64,000 nucleotides of DNA from an uncultured Pseudomonadota bacterium (GTDB taxonomy: Bacteria; Pseudomonadota; Alphaproteobacteria; Rs-D84). The stretch lies in the NCBI GenBank assembly GCA_902771695.1, contig CACXXP010000001.1, positions 118,541 to 182,540 of the forward strand. The letters are read 5' to 3'. The translations under genes were made by a program, and so were the position numbers. Positions within the stretch are counted from its first letter, which is position 1; each line of letters starts with the position of its first letter. A model generated the notes under the pieces. The model searched no databases, was not told the DNA's origin, and worked only from the letters and a program-made list of their open reading frames with translations. This document shows, in pieces, positions 7,933 through 17,113 of the stretch.

Positions 7933-9213
7933 TTAATGTTTTCCACCAATCTTGGTGCGGCCACCCATCAGCGGTTGCAATTTCTTCGGAATATTTACCG
8001 AACCATCGGCATTTTGATGATTTTCAATCACCGGTACCAATGCACGGGGCAGGGCAATTCCAGTATTGTTTAATGTTGCGACAAACTTTACTTCGCCAGT
8101 TGCATTTTCACGATAGCGTGTGTTCGTGCGGCGTGCCTGGAATTGACCAATGGACGAACAAGACCCCAATTCACGATATGCGTTTTCAGATGGGAACCAT
8201 GCCTCTACATCGTTCATTTTTACTTTGTTGAATCCCATATCACCGGTAGAATTTGCAATCACGCGATACGGCAATTCCAAATCGCCCACAACTTCGCATA
8301 GGTTGTTTAATAAAAATTCGTGCATTTCATCGCTTTCTTCGGGACGGCAGAAAATATACTGTTCTACTTTATCAAAGTGGTGAAAACGGACCAGTCCGCG
8401 TGTGTCGCGACCGGCGGCGCCGGCCTCTTTACGAAAACATGTTGAAAACCCCGCATATTTAATTGGTAATTCATTTTCGGTCAAAATTTCATCTGCGTGC
8501 AGAGAATTTAGAATGATTTCCGCGGTCCCCGCCAAACATCTGTCGGTGTTTGCCAACATAAACACATCATCATTCATGACCGATAAATCAGAACCCATAA
8601 AATGTCCCGCATTAAATATTGTTTGTGGTTTCGTGACGGGTGGACATTCAATATATTTGAACCCTTTGCTAATTAACTTTTGGATAACAAACGTTTGAAT
8701 CGCCAATGACAATTCTGCCAATTCACCGCACAGGCAATATGTGCGTGTGCCACAAACACTTGCAATTTTTTCCGGCATCCACCAACCATTCATATCCAAC
8801 AATTCCCATTGTGGACGTGGTGTAAAATCAAATGTACGTGGTGTGCCTATACGGCGGATTTCAACGTTTGCAGAATCATCGGCACCAACCGGTGCATCGG
8901 CCGATGGTATTTGTGGAACACGATGCAACAGGTCATTTAATTTTGCTTCTTTTTCATCAAGTTCCGCCATGTCGTTTGCGATTTCTTCGCCGATTGCCTT
9001 GGATTTTGCAATCAATGGCGCCTTGTCTGTGGCGGTTGGTATTTCTTTTGTGATTTTATTTTTTTCTGCTGTTTTTGTTTGTGTAATCGTTTTCAATTCG
9101 CGAACACGCACATCAAGGGATAAAATGTCATCAACTATGTCTGGGAAATTTTTTACACGACATGCATTTTTTACTACATCTGGATTTTCACGAATAAATT
9201 TCATATCTAACAT
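7933..9213 (-). CDS. serS: Seryl-tRNA synthetase
   Basis: 426 residues, normal for bacterial SerRS. The N-terminal coiled-coil arm spans about residues 25-105. The class II core shows the motif 2 segment with FRKEAGAAGRDTRGLVRFHHFDKVE and the motif 3 segment near the C-terminus (NTGIALPRALVPVIENHQ). It charges tRNA-Ser and provides Ser-tRNA for selenocysteine where present. It follows trxB by 17 bases with AAAGGA before the ATG, so the two are probably co-transcribed. It ends 3 bases from the shared terminator. Confidence 0.97.
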   Translation of the reverse strand: MLDMKFIRENPDVVKNACRVKNFPDIVDDILSLDVRVRELKTITQTKTAEKNKITKEIPTATDKAPLIAKSKAIGEEIANDMAELDEKEAKLNDLLHRVPQIPSADAPVGADDSANVEIRRIGTPRTFDFTPRPQWELLDMNGWWMPEKIASVCGTRTYCLCGELAELSLAIQTFVIQKLISKGFKYIECPPVTKPQTIFNAGHFMGSDLSVMNDDVFMLANTDRCLAGTAEIILNSLHADEILTENELPIKYAGFSTCFRKEAGAAGRDTRGLVRFHHFDKVEQYIFCRPEESDEMHEFLLNNLCEVVGDLELPYRVIANSTGDMGFNKVKMNDVEAWFPSENAYRELGSCSSIGQFQARRTNTRYRENATGEVKFVATLNNTGIALPRALVPVIENHQNADGSVNIPKKLQPLMGGRTKIGGKH

Positions 9214-9229
9214 ATTTTATTCCTTTGGT

Positions 9230-10135
9230 TTATTGTGCGTTTGTATTCAGATATGCGATCGCATCCATTGCCGCCGTACATCCGGTGCCGACCGCAGTTG
9301 CAATTTGCATTTTTATATTTGAATGAACATCGCCCGCAACAAATATTCCACGTGGCAAGCAATCTGGTGCAATGCGCCCCAGTTCATCACGTTTGATATC
9401 TTCGGTCAGGTAATCTGTGTTTGCTTCGTGTCCGATTGCAACAAATATTCCGTCACAGATGATTTGTTCATCATTTGTGGTCGTTGCAACCAATTCGCCC
9501 GATTCTGAATTTGGTTTGGCGGCGATTTTCTTTAATTCTGTATTGAATACGCACTCAATATTCTCTTTGGCATCAACACGGTCGCGCAAGACCGCTTCGG
9601 CACGTGTAAATGCAGATTTACGATAAATAATTTTAACTGTTTTTGCAATGTCGGCCAAATATAGTGCATCATTTAATGCGCTGTTGCCACCACCGATTAC
9701 CAATACTGTTTTACCGCCATAGAAAAATCCATCACAGGTTGCACAATATGATACGCCACGTCCAAAGAATTCGCGTGCCCCTTCTATTTCTAATTTGCGC
9801 GGCGATGCACCAGTTGCCAAAATTATTGCGCGTGTTTCATATTTTTCACCACCGGTGTCGGTTATAATAAATGTATTATTTTCCCCGTTTTCAATATGTG
9901 CCGCTGTTTTCATCTTTATCTTGGCGCCAAATGATTCGGCCTGTTTCTTCATAAATTCAATCAGTTCAAAACCACTGCCGGCCCAACCAGGATAGTTTTC
10001 CAATGTGGCAATTCCAGCCGTTTGACCACCAAGTGTATCACCACCCATAACCAATGTGTTCTTGTTTGCACGACCGCAATAAATTGCGGCTGTTAAACCT
10101 GCAGGGCCAGAGCCCAAAATAATAACGTCATACAT
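9230..10135 (-). CDS. trxB: Thioredoxin reductase
   Basis: 301 residues. FAD-binding GSGPAGLTAAIYCGRA at residues 8-23, the redox-active CATCDG centre (about 134-139), the NADPH-binding VIGGGNSALNDALYLA, and the C-terminal VAGDVHS FAD motif. It reduces thioredoxin with NADPH in the cytoplasm; a thioredoxin gene lies at 38087-38407. The ATG has an AGGATAAATAGGA ribosome-binding region. It is followed directly by serS. The 60-base gap to the J-domain gene probably contains its promoter: an extended TGTTATGCT element is visible on the minus strand. Confidence 0.96.
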   Translation of the reverse strand: MYDVIILGSGPAGLTAAIYCGRANKNTLVMGGDTLGGQTAGIATLENYPGWAGSGFELIEFMKKQAESFGAKIKMKTAAHIENGENNTFIITDTGGEKYETRAIILATGASPRKLEIEGAREFFGRGVSYCATCDGFFYGGKTVLVIGGGNSALNDALYLADIAKTVKIIYRKSAFTRAEAVLRDRVDAKENIECVFNTELKKIAAKPNSESGELVATTTNDEQIICDGIFVAIGHEANTDYLTEDIKRDELGRIAPDCLPRGIFVAGDVHSNIKMQIATAVGTGCTAAMDAIAYLNTNAQ

Positions 10136-10195
10136 TCCTATTTATCCTTTGGCTAAAACAATAGCATAACAATATTTGGCATTCCATAAAAAAGA

Positions 10196-10690
10196 TTACT
10201 TGCCAAAATGTTTTTTTAGTGTTTGGTATGCAGAAGATATTTTCGTAAATTCTTTTCCATTTGATTCGGTACCACTGGCGGTATCGGGGTGGTATTTTTT
10301 TGCCAATGCGCGGTATTTGGCACCGATTTCACGCCATGATGCCGTAATTGGCAAATCCAATGTTTTGAATGCCGCCATAATAGATGAAGGCAACGATTTT
10401 TTGGGTGGCATTTTATCAAATGTGCTGCGTCCATTTATAAAATCATTAAGAAATTTTAGATATTCTGCGGATTCTTGGGCGGAACGTTTTTTTATTGGTG
10501 AACCAAATGTTCGGGTTTCCCAATCTTCTTCTATTTCTTCGGGTGTCATATCCGCATAGAAATTCCAATTTTTATTATATTCGGCGGCATGTTCTTGACA
10601 GAAGTACCAATATTCTTTTAATTCACGTGTTTTTGGTGCACGGCATGTACCGGCCTTGGTGCATCCCTTGACTTCACATTTTTTTATCAT
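10196..10690 (-). CDS. J-domain protein with N-terminal Cys/His motif
   Basis: 164 residues. The C-terminal ~60 residues form a J domain with the invariant HPD (KYHPDTAS, about 136-138), expected to stimulate the ATPase of a DnaK-type chaperone. The N-terminus has CEVKGC, a downstream C and FCQEH, arranged as a possible small zinc site, followed by YNKNWNFYADMTPEEIEEDW. This architecture, with the J domain at the C-terminus, is common in alphaproteobacteria and differs from canonical DnaJ. Its ATG overlaps the stop of the upstream Xer gene (ATGA). Client and partner are unknown. Confidence 0.85.
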   Translation of the reverse strand: MIKKCEVKGCTKAGTCRAPKTRELKEYWYFCQEHAAEYNKNWNFYADMTPEEIEEDWETRTFGSPIKKRSAQESAEYLKFLNDFINGRSTFDKMPPKKSLPSSIMAAFKTLDLPITASWREIGAKYRALAKKYHPDTASGTESNGKEFTKISSAYQTLKKHFGK

Positions 10691-11553
10691 TTGTTATGTT
10701 CCCTTTTGTCCGATAATGGATGATGTTCCTGCACAACCTGTTGCAATTTTTCGGGTAATACATGCGTATAGATTTGTGTGGTTGATATATCTTCGTGTCC
10801 CAGCATCGTTTGTATCGCACGCAGGTTTGCCCCGTGGGCCAATAAATGCGATGCGAAAGAATGTCGTAATACGTGTGGCGTCACGCGTGCCGGTGTAATT
10901 CCAGCCAACACCGCACATTTTTTCAATATCTTGAAAAATCCGTCACGTGTTATGTGGCCCGATGCAGAATTTGATGGAAACACATATTTAGATTCATCGT
11001 CACCGCGCAATTCAATCCATTTATTCAATGCATGGATGGCGGTGTCATGCATCGGAACCATGCGTTCTTTGGCGCCTTTGCCATGAATCAGTAATCTGTC
11101 ACCTAAAATCGCCGTCATTGGTAATTCACACAGTTCGGATACACGTAAACCTGATGCATACAGCAATTCTATCATTGCGCGCAGTCGGACCGAATTACGC
11201 ACATCACCTGCCGAAGATATCAGCAGTTCTATTTCTTCGGTCGTTAATAATTTTGGTAATAATTTATCGCGTTTTGGTAATTCAATATTTGCCGCTGGGT
11301 TTTTTGTTATGATGCGCTCAACCATTAAAAATTTATAGAAACTGCGCAGTGCACTTGTTTTGCGCGCAATGGATGTTGGACGCGCATCCAGTGTTGCAAG
11401 GTAATTTTGGATATCCGATTCTGTTGCATTTTCAAGACCGCCTGGAATCATAGAATCAGCATGACGCAAATCATTTTCATACGCCGCCAGGGTGTTTTCA
11501 CTGCGTCCTTTTTCCGCAGAAAGTGCTTCTAAAAATATATCTATGTGGTTCAT
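10687..11553 (-). CDS. Site-specific tyrosine recombinase XerC/XerD
   Basis: 288 residues from the chosen ATG at 11553. The N-terminal SAM-like core-binding domain is followed by a catalytic domain with ASGLRVSEL (Arg I), a Lys in the beta hairpin, HVLRHSFASHLL (His-x-x-Arg) and GHEDISTTQIYTHV (His, Tyr nucleophile). It resolves chromosome dimers at dif with FtsK, which is encoded at 20218. XerC and XerD cannot be separated reliably by eye. A longer reading frame from 11640 exists, but it would run through a small membrane-protein gene in another frame; that gene's TAA shares its last A with this ATG (TAATG), which supports 11553 and coupled translation. Confidence 0.9.
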   Translation of the reverse strand: MNHIDIFLEALSAEKGRSENTLAAYENDLRHADSMIPGGLENATESDIQNYLATLDARPTSIARKTSALRSFYKFLMVERIITKNPAANIELPKRDKLLPKLLTTEEIELLISSAGDVRNSVRLRAMIELLYASGLRVSELCELPMTAILGDRLLIHGKGAKERMVPMHDTAIHALNKWIELRGDDESKYVFPSNSASGHITRDGFFKILKKCAVLAGITPARVTPHVLRHSFASHLLAHGANLRAIQTMLGHEDISTTQIYTHVLPEKLQQVVQEHHPLSDKREHNK

Positions 11554-11684
11554 TATTGTTGTAAAATAACCTCGGTCACATTTTGGTTTGGTGGGAAATA
11601 TAGTATCATCAGTACAACCAACACGATAATGATTGCCCATATAATAATTTTGTTTCTGGTTGAATTTTTCTTTTTCAATGGCAT
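11553..11684 (-). CDS. 43-residue single-pass membrane protein
   Basis: A short gene with a clear AAAGGAAG ribosome-binding site 9 bases before its ATG. The product starts with a basic MPLKKKNSTRNK segment, then a continuous hydrophobic helix (IIIWAIIIVLVVLMILYF, residues 13-30), then a 13-residue polar tail. It would sit in the inner membrane with the N-terminus inside. It lies between lptG (33 bases upstream) and the Xer gene (one-base overlap). No family recognised. The arrangement, start signal and overlap make it more likely to be a gene than a chance frame. Confidence 0.7.
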   Translation of the reverse strand: MPLKKKNSTRNKIIIWAIIIVLVVLMILYFPPNQNVTEVILQQ

Positions 11685-11717
11685 AACGTTTGCTTCCTTT
11701 TATATATATAGTAAAAG

Positions 11718-12776
11718 TTAAATTGTATCAAAGCCGGCAATAAATACCCCAGATGCCGCGATAATAATAAGTGGTGGTGCGATTATCGCAAGTAACGGCG
11801 GCAGTGTGCCGTTTGCCCCCAATGCACTGAATATATTCAGCAAGAAATATAAAACAAAACATGTCAATATACCCAAACTGAATTTTTTACCAAATGTGTG
11901 ATTACGTCGTTGACGTGTCTGTGAAAATGCAATCCCCAGTGTCGCCATTGCAATCATAGTCAATGGCAAAAACAGTAATGTCCAAAATTGAACCAGATGG
12001 GCACGTATGGCCACACCAATTGCAGACATCTTTTTTATAAATTGTGGCATGTCCCAAAAAGAAATTTGATCGGGTTGCAAATATCTATCCAAAACAGTTC
12101 GTGGTGTTATGCGCGTGTCGCCATGCCATTTGTCGTTATATATTTTACCACTTGTATCGGATATTGTTGCATGTTTCGCGTTTAACCCCGAATCAGACAA
12201 TGTCACATTATCGGCATCGACACGCTTTTGTAAAACAAAGTTGGTATCTTGGACATAAACAGTTGTATTATGAAAAATCAAACCATCTGATTCTTTGGTC
12301 ATGTCTTTGGCAACAATTGTCAAATGTCCATTTTCAGAAGATTCATGCAACCATATTTTCCCGTCAACCAAATTGAGATGTTCTTTATTTATGTTCTTTG
12401 ATGTCAAACTTACGGCATATGGGTTGATGACCATTGTGGCGAATGCACCGATTATAAATGCCCCAACCAGAAATGGACGGCCAATTTGGTACGGTGATAA
12501 TCCGGCACCAGATATAATAACGCATTCACTGGACCGGGTCAGATTATAGTATGCAACCAATGTCCCCATAAATACCGCCAATGGTAAAAATAAAGGTACA
12601 TATTCAATAAGGCGAATCCATGCATCATTTAATGCCGCAAATATATTTGGATTACTGGGTAAACGTTCAACAAATGTCACCGCGTATATAACCCCGCATA
12701 CAATCAATAAAACCAATCCGACCCCCGAAAAAAATCGGCGGAACAAGAATCTGGATAAAATCTTGTTTATAACCAT
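11718..12776 (-). CDS. lptG: LPS export ABC permease LptG (LptF/LptG family)
   Basis: 352 residues, typical for YjgP/YjgQ. Three N-terminal membrane helices (about 15-35, 55-80, 100-122), a periplasmic beta-jellyroll (about 135-260) and three C-terminal helices (270-350). The N-terminal cytoplasmic loop SSECVIISGAGLSPYQIG matches the coupling-helix region that contacts LptB. With LptB and LptF it extracts lipopolysaccharide from the inner membrane and passes it to LptC. LptF is not in this window, so the F/G assignment is by general resemblance. Its promoter (12810-12838) is divergent from greA. Confidence 0.85.
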   Translation of the reverse strand: MVINKILSRFLFRRFFSGVGLVLLIVCGVIYAVTFVERLPSNPNIFAALNDAWIRLIEYVPLFLPLAVFMGTLVAYYNLTRSSECVIISGAGLSPYQIGRPFLVGAFIIGAFATMVINPYAVSLTSKNINKEHLNLVDGKIWLHESSENGHLTIVAKDMTKESDGLIFHNTTVYVQDTNFVLQKRVDADNVTLSDSGLNAKHATISDTSGKIYNDKWHGDTRITPRTVLDRYLQPDQISFWDMPQFIKKMSAIGVAIRAHLVQFWTLLFLPLTMIAMATLGIAFSQTRQRRNHTFGKKFSLGILTCFVLYFLLNIFSALGANGTLPPLLAIIAPPLIIIAASGVFIAGFDTI

Positions 12777-12809
12777 TGTTTGTTTTATTTGTTAAGAGTT
12801 TACTAAAAA

Positions 12810-12838
12810 AGTATAAACTGTTTATTTCCCAATTGCAA
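12810..12838 (-). promoter_or_regulatory. Promoter of lptG
   Basis: Minus-strand TTGCAA (12838-12833), 17-base spacer, TATACT (12815-12810). The TTGCAA hexamer is its own reverse complement and also serves as the -35 of the greA promoter. Confidence 0.55.
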
Positions 12839-12860
12839 AATTAAAATGAAGATTTATAAT
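12833..12860 (+). promoter_or_regulatory. Promoter of greA-mutL
   Basis: TTGCAA (12833-12838), 16-base spacer, TATAAT (12855-12860), 32 bases before the ATG of greA. Confidence 0.6.
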
Positions 12861-12892
12861 GCAAACTTGTAATAAAATAGGAAGTGATAAAA

Positions 12893-13363
12893 ATGGATAA
12901 AAAACCGATTTCAAAACAGGGCTTTGAAGCATTGGTCAAAGAACTGAAACAATTACAAGAAGTTGACAGACCAGAAATATTAAAAGTCGTTCAATGGGCG
13001 CGTTCTTTGGGCGATTTATCCGAAAATGCGGATTACAGTGCGGCCCGTGAAAAACAACGTGAAATAGATAAACGTATTCAATACATAGAAAACTTTATAA
13101 ACAATGCATCGGTTATAGATGTTGATAGTTTATCGGGTGACCGTGTTGTCTTTGGTGCCAAGGTTGTATGCGAAGATGAAGATGGTAATCGTATGCAATG
13201 CCGTATTTTGTCGGATGTAGAATCTGATGGAAAACAGGTGATATCGTGCACATCTCCGGTTGGTCGGGCGTTGATTGGTAAATGTGTCGGTGATACATGC
13301 CTTGTTCGGTTGCCATCGGGTGAACGGGAATATGAAATATTAGAAGTAAAATTCAAAGAATAG
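12893..13363 (+). CDS. greA: Transcription elongation factor GreA
   Basis: 156 residues from the ATG at 12893. An in-frame GTG lies 9 bases upstream, but AGGAAG is correctly placed for the ATG. The N-terminal coiled coil carries the acidic tip segment SLGDLSENADYSAAREKQRE, whose Asp and Glu reach into the RNA polymerase secondary channel to trigger transcript cleavage. The C-terminal FKBP-like domain ends with ISCTSPVGRALIGKCVGD. It rescues backtracked RNA polymerase. The mutL gene follows 7 bases downstream. Confidence 0.95.
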   Translation: MDKKPISKQGFEALVKELKQLQEVDRPEILKVVQWARSLGDLSENADYSAAREKQREIDKRIQYIENFINNASVIDVDSLSGDRVVFGAKVVCEDEDGNRMQCRILSDVESDGKQVISCTSPVGRALIGKCVGDTCLVRLPSGEREYEILEVKFKE

Positions 13364-13370
13364 GTTAATC

Positions 13371-15122
13371 GTGGCCATAAGATTATTACCTGATTATCTT
13401 GTTAATCAAATTGCCGCCGGCGAAGTGGTGGAAAATGGCGCCAGTGTTGTCAAAGAAACGGTTGAAAATGCGCTGGATGCGGGGGCAGACCAAATTATCA
13501 TAGATGTTGTTGATGGCGGACGAACATTGATAAATATTGTTGATAACGGTTCGGGAATGTCGCGCGAAGATTTGGCAAATTGCGTAATGCGACACGCCAC
13601 ATCAAAATTGCCGGATGATAATTTATTGCATATAAGTTTTATGGGATTCCGTGGCGAAGCGTTGCCTTCAATTGCATCTGTATCTGATATGGCCATAGAT
13701 ACATGTAATGGAACCGATTCTAATGGATGGCATTTGGATTGTAATACGGGTGAAATAAAACCGTCTGATTGGCAAAGCGGAACGCGTGTCCGGGTCCAGA
13801 ATTTATTTGCAAAAACGCCGGCACGATTGAAATTTTTACGTTCAGACCGTGCGGAAATGATGTCTGTATTGGACGTTGTAAAACGTCTTGCGATGGCCCG
13901 CACAGATGTTGGTTTTGTATTGAATAACAAATGGCGTTTTCCGAAAGACCAACCTTTGTTGGAACGAATTGAATCTGTGATGGGTGATGATGTGCATGGC
14001 CGTATGCATGCGGTTGATGCGAAATCTGGTTCGTTGACAGGTATGCAATTAACAGGGTATATATCCGACCCAACATTACGCCGGGCATCATCGGTTGACC
14101 AATATTTGTTTGTAAATGGTCGGCCTGTTAAAGACAAAGTTTTGGTTGGGGCATTGCGGGCGGCATATATGGATGTTATGCATGCACGTGAATTTCCATT
14201 GTGTGCATTGTATTTGACATTACCGCCTGAATATGTTGATGTAAATGTTTCGCCAACAAAAACAGATGTACACTTTTTAGAACCGACGCATGTTCGTTCA
14301 TTTATAATAAAATCTCTGCGTGATGTTTTGTCGCAAACTATGGCGCCCAAAACAGAAAATACGGATACAACCGATAAAATTTCTTTTACTGGTCCAATCG
14401 TGTCCAGACCGCATTTTTCAACGTATACGGGGTTTGTTCGTCAACCAGATAACGGACAACAAGAATTATTTGGCGTGGCGCCAAAAGTACAATCAGGTGC
14501 GCCGGAAAAAAGTATTTTGCAATCAGATAATGATGTGTCTGAAAATATTTTTGATGTTGGGCCGTTGGGGCGTGTAATTGGGCAAATTGCAAATAAATAT
14601 ATAATTTCGGCAACATCCGATTCGTTGGTTGTGATTGATCAACATGCGGCACATGAACGCATTACGTATGAAAAAATGCGCACACACACGATAAAGGTTC
14701 AACCATTATTGACCCCAATAGTCGTCCATTTGAAAAATGAAGATGTTACCGCAATATTAACCATTGTTGATGAATTGCGCGACAGTGGTTTAGTTTTAGA
14801 TTCTTTTGGTGATGATGCAATTGCTATTTTTGAAAAGCCATCTGATTGGGATATGGATTGGTCAAATGTATTACATGACATTTCTGACGAGGTCCGAGAA
14901 TACGGGCATTCCAGTATTCTGAAAGAAAAATTGCATCTGAAATTGGCAAATCATGCGTGTCATCATTCTGTGCGGGCAGGGCAAAAGTTAAATATGGAAC
15001 AAATGGATGCGTTGTTGCGCGACATAGAAAGAACAGAACGCGGTGGTGAATGCAATCATGGGCGACCAGTTTATAAGTTTATACCATTGACCGAGGTTGA
15101 TGGTTGGTTTGAACGTGCCTAA
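13371..15122 (+). CDS. mutL: DNA mismatch repair protein MutL (endonuclease type)
   Basis: 583 residues, GTG start chosen because MAIRLLPDYLVNQIAAGEVV is the canonical N-terminus. The GHKL ATPase shows ENALDAGA, DNGSGM and GFRGEAL. The C-terminal domain has DQHAAHERITYE from residue 423, an exact match to the DQHA-x2-E-x4-E endonuclease motif, plus ACHHSVRAG and CNHGRP, which also supply metal and zinc ligands. It is therefore expected to nick DNA itself, as in bacteria without MutH. It couples MutS mismatch recognition to repair. It lies 7 bases after greA. Confidence 0.95.
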   Translation: MAIRLLPDYLVNQIAAGEVVENGASVVKETVENALDAGADQIIIDVVDGGRTLINIVDNGSGMSREDLANCVMRHATSKLPDDNLLHISFMGFRGEALPSIASVSDMAIDTCNGTDSNGWHLDCNTGEIKPSDWQSGTRVRVQNLFAKTPARLKFLRSDRAEMMSVLDVVKRLAMARTDVGFVLNNKWRFPKDQPLLERIESVMGDDVHGRMHAVDAKSGSLTGMQLTGYISDPTLRRASSVDQYLFVNGRPVKDKVLVGALRAAYMDVMHAREFPLCALYLTLPPEYVDVNVSPTKTDVHFLEPTHVRSFIIKSLRDVLSQTMAPKTENTDTTDKISFTGPIVSRPHFSTYTGFVRQPDNGQQELFGVAPKVQSGAPEKSILQSDNDVSENIFDVGPLGRVIGQIANKYIISATSDSLVVIDQHAAHERITYEKMRTHTIKVQPLLTPIVVHLKNEDVTAILTIVDELRDSGLVLDSFGDDAIAIFEKPSDWDMDWSNVLHDISDEVREYGHSSILKEKLHLKLANHACHHSVRAGQKLNMEQMDALLRDIERTERGGECNHGRPVYKFIPLTEVDGWFERA

Positions 15123-15203
15123 GGTATAGACAACTATTTGCTTTACTTTATGGGCTTTTTTTTCTATTCTGGGGCATAAGAAATAATAAAAAGGAGAAAA
15201 TAA

Positions 15204-15530
15204 ATGCAAGAAGTTACCGCAGTAGATACAGCAGTTGATGCCGCAACACAGGCGGCCCCCCAGGCCGCACAACAGGGCAGTTGGGGTGGCTTGTTTCTGT
15301 ATTGCTTGATTATATTTGTAATTATTTATTTCTTTATGGTTCGCCCAAATAAAAGACGTATGGCTGAATACCAGAAAATGATAGATTCTATCAAAGTTGG
15401 TGATCGTATTATGGCGGCCGGTATATACGGAACTGTTAAGAAAATCAGTGAAAAAACACTGGAAATGGAAATCGCCAAAGGCGTAGTTATAGAGGTTAGC
15501 AAAAACGCTGTTGCAAGTGTTGAAAAGTAA
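15204..15530 (+). CDS. yajC: Sec translocon accessory protein YajC
   Basis: 108 residues. An Ala/Gln-rich N-terminus, one membrane helix (LFLYCLIIFVIIYFFMV, about 31-47) followed directly by RPNKRRMAEYQKMIDSIKVGDRI and a small cytoplasmic beta domain, which is the YajC signature. It associates with SecD, SecF and YidC at the SecYEG channel. A strong AAAAAGGAG precedes the ATG. secD starts 11 bases downstream and secF 12 bases after secD, forming the classic yajC-secD-secF operon. Confidence 0.95.
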   Translation: MQEVTAVDTAVDAATQAAPQAAQQGSWGGLFLYCLIIFVIIYFFMVRPNKRRMAEYQKMIDSIKVGDRIMAAGIYGTVKKISEKTLEMEIAKGVVIEVSKNAVASVEK

Positions 15531-15541
15531 GGGGAATCGGT

Positions 15542-17101
15542 ATGTTTAAAAAATTAGCAATTATTTTTGTTGCGGTGTTTGGCGTGTTACTTGCGGTGCC
15601 GACAATCGCACCAAACGCGTCCAAATATTTTCCGTCTTGGATGCACCCGATATCGCTTGGATTGGATTTGAAAGGCGGGGCGCAATTATTGTTAGAGGTT
15701 GATACCGCCACCATGTTCAAGGAAAAGTCTGCCCAGCTGTATGATGAAGTCCGCAGTGCTATGATTGACCGTGATAAGGGGGTTATCAGATTTTCTAATT
15801 TGCAAAACAAAGATGGTGTTGTTTCATTGGTTGTGCGTGAAAGTGATGATGTGTCCAAGGCCAAAGGTCGTTTGAAAAGCGTTTTAGGAAATACGGTTGA
15901 TATTTCTTCTTCGGGTAAAACGTTAAAGTTGTCGTATACCGATAAACAACAAGAAGAAATGACGGCGGATGCGTTGGCGCGCAGTATTGAAATTGTTCGT
16001 CGTCGTATAGACGCACTTGGGACCAAAGAACCTTCTATTCAGAGTCAGGGCGGGAAATATATCTTGGTACAATTGCCCGGGGTTGATAATCCTGAACATA
16101 TCAAAGAATTGATTGGGCAAACCGCAAAAATGACTTTCCATTTGGTTAACGAAAATGTGACCCAGGAACAAATGGCGTCAAATGTTGCACCGGCGGGAAC
16201 AGAATTTTTGCCATATATGGATTCCCCCTGGAGCAAGGTTCCGGTATATACCCGTGTAGAAGTTTCGGGTGAAAGTCTGAAAGATTCCCAGGCGGATTTT
16301 GATCAAAATAATATGCCTGTTGTGACAACGGTGTTTGATGCAACGGGGGCACGTCGTTTTGCAAAATTAACAACCGAACATGTTAATGAACGATTCGCAA
16401 TTGTATTGGACGGCAAGGTTTTGTCTGCACCAACGATTCGTGAACCAATACCGGGTGGCCGTGGTCAAATTTCTGGTGGATTCACACTCCAGGGTGCAAA
16501 AGATTTGGCGGTATTGTTGCGCAGTGGTGCGTTGCCTGCGCCGTTACAGGTCATAGAAGAACGTACCGTCGGTGCCGGGTTGGGGGCCGATACCATTGCC
16601 CAGGGTAAAATTGGTTCGGCAATTGGTGTTCTGTTTGTGTTGCTGTTTATGATATTGGTATATCGTGGCTTTGGGTTAATTGCGGATATCGTTTTGATGG
16701 TTAATTTGGCTATGATTATCGGGGTATCTGCGTTGATGGGTGCGACATTAACATTGCCGGGTATTGCGGGTATCGTGCTTACGTTGGGTATGGCAGTGGA
16801 CGCGAATATATTGCCTTTTGAACGTATCAGGGATGAAATACGTTCGGGGGCGACACCGTTACGTGCGGTTGATGCTGGGTTTAATCGTTCAATGAAAACG
16901 GTTTTGGACGGTGAACTTACCAATTTGATTTGTGCACTTATATTGTTCCAATTTGGTGCCGGACCGATTCGTGGGTTTGCGGTCACGTTATCGTTGGGGG
17001 TTTTGACCACACTGTTCACATGTATATGGTTGTCACGTTTGTTAATAGATTGGTACATGGGTGGCAAAAACAAGAAAATTGGTTATGTAAGAAAAAAGTA
17101 A
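15542..17101 (+). CDS. secD: Protein translocase subunit SecD
   Basis: 519 residues. Opening helix, then the HPISLGLDLKGGAQLLLEVD motif near residue 38 that defines SecD. A large periplasmic P1 region (about 60-330) contains VRRRIDALGTKEPSIQSQG. Five C-terminal membrane helices follow, with the conserved GMAVDANILPFERIRDE loop. SecDF uses the proton gradient to pull exported proteins through SecYEG from the periplasmic side. Confidence 0.97.
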   Translation: MFKKLAIIFVAVFGVLLAVPTIAPNASKYFPSWMHPISLGLDLKGGAQLLLEVDTATMFKEKSAQLYDEVRSAMIDRDKGVIRFSNLQNKDGVVSLVVRESDDVSKAKGRLKSVLGNTVDISSSGKTLKLSYTDKQQEEMTADALARSIEIVRRRIDALGTKEPSIQSQGGKYILVQLPGVDNPEHIKELIGQTAKMTFHLVNENVTQEQMASNVAPAGTEFLPYMDSPWSKVPVYTRVEVSGESLKDSQADFDQNNMPVVTTVFDATGARRFAKLTTEHVNERFAIVLDGKVLSAPTIREPIPGGRGQISGGFTLQGAKDLAVLLRSGALPAPLQVIEERTVGAGLGADTIAQGKIGSAIGVLFVLLFMILVYRGFGLIADIVLMVNLAMIIGVSALMGATLTLPGIAGIVLTLGMAVDANILPFERIRDEIRSGATPLRAVDAGFNRSMKTVLDGELTNLICALILFQFGAGPIRGFAVTLSLGVLTTLFTCIWLSRLLIDWYMGGKNKKIGYVRKK

Positions 17102-17113
17102 GGGGTAACTGTC

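Noticed and set aside
11554..11640. 29-residue N-terminal extension of the Xer recombinase
   Set aside because: It overlaps the small membrane-protein gene in another frame, has no ribosome-binding site and is not part of the Xer family N-terminus.
13406..14350. 314-residue minus-strand reading frame
   Set aside because: Antisense to mutL, whose domains are complete.
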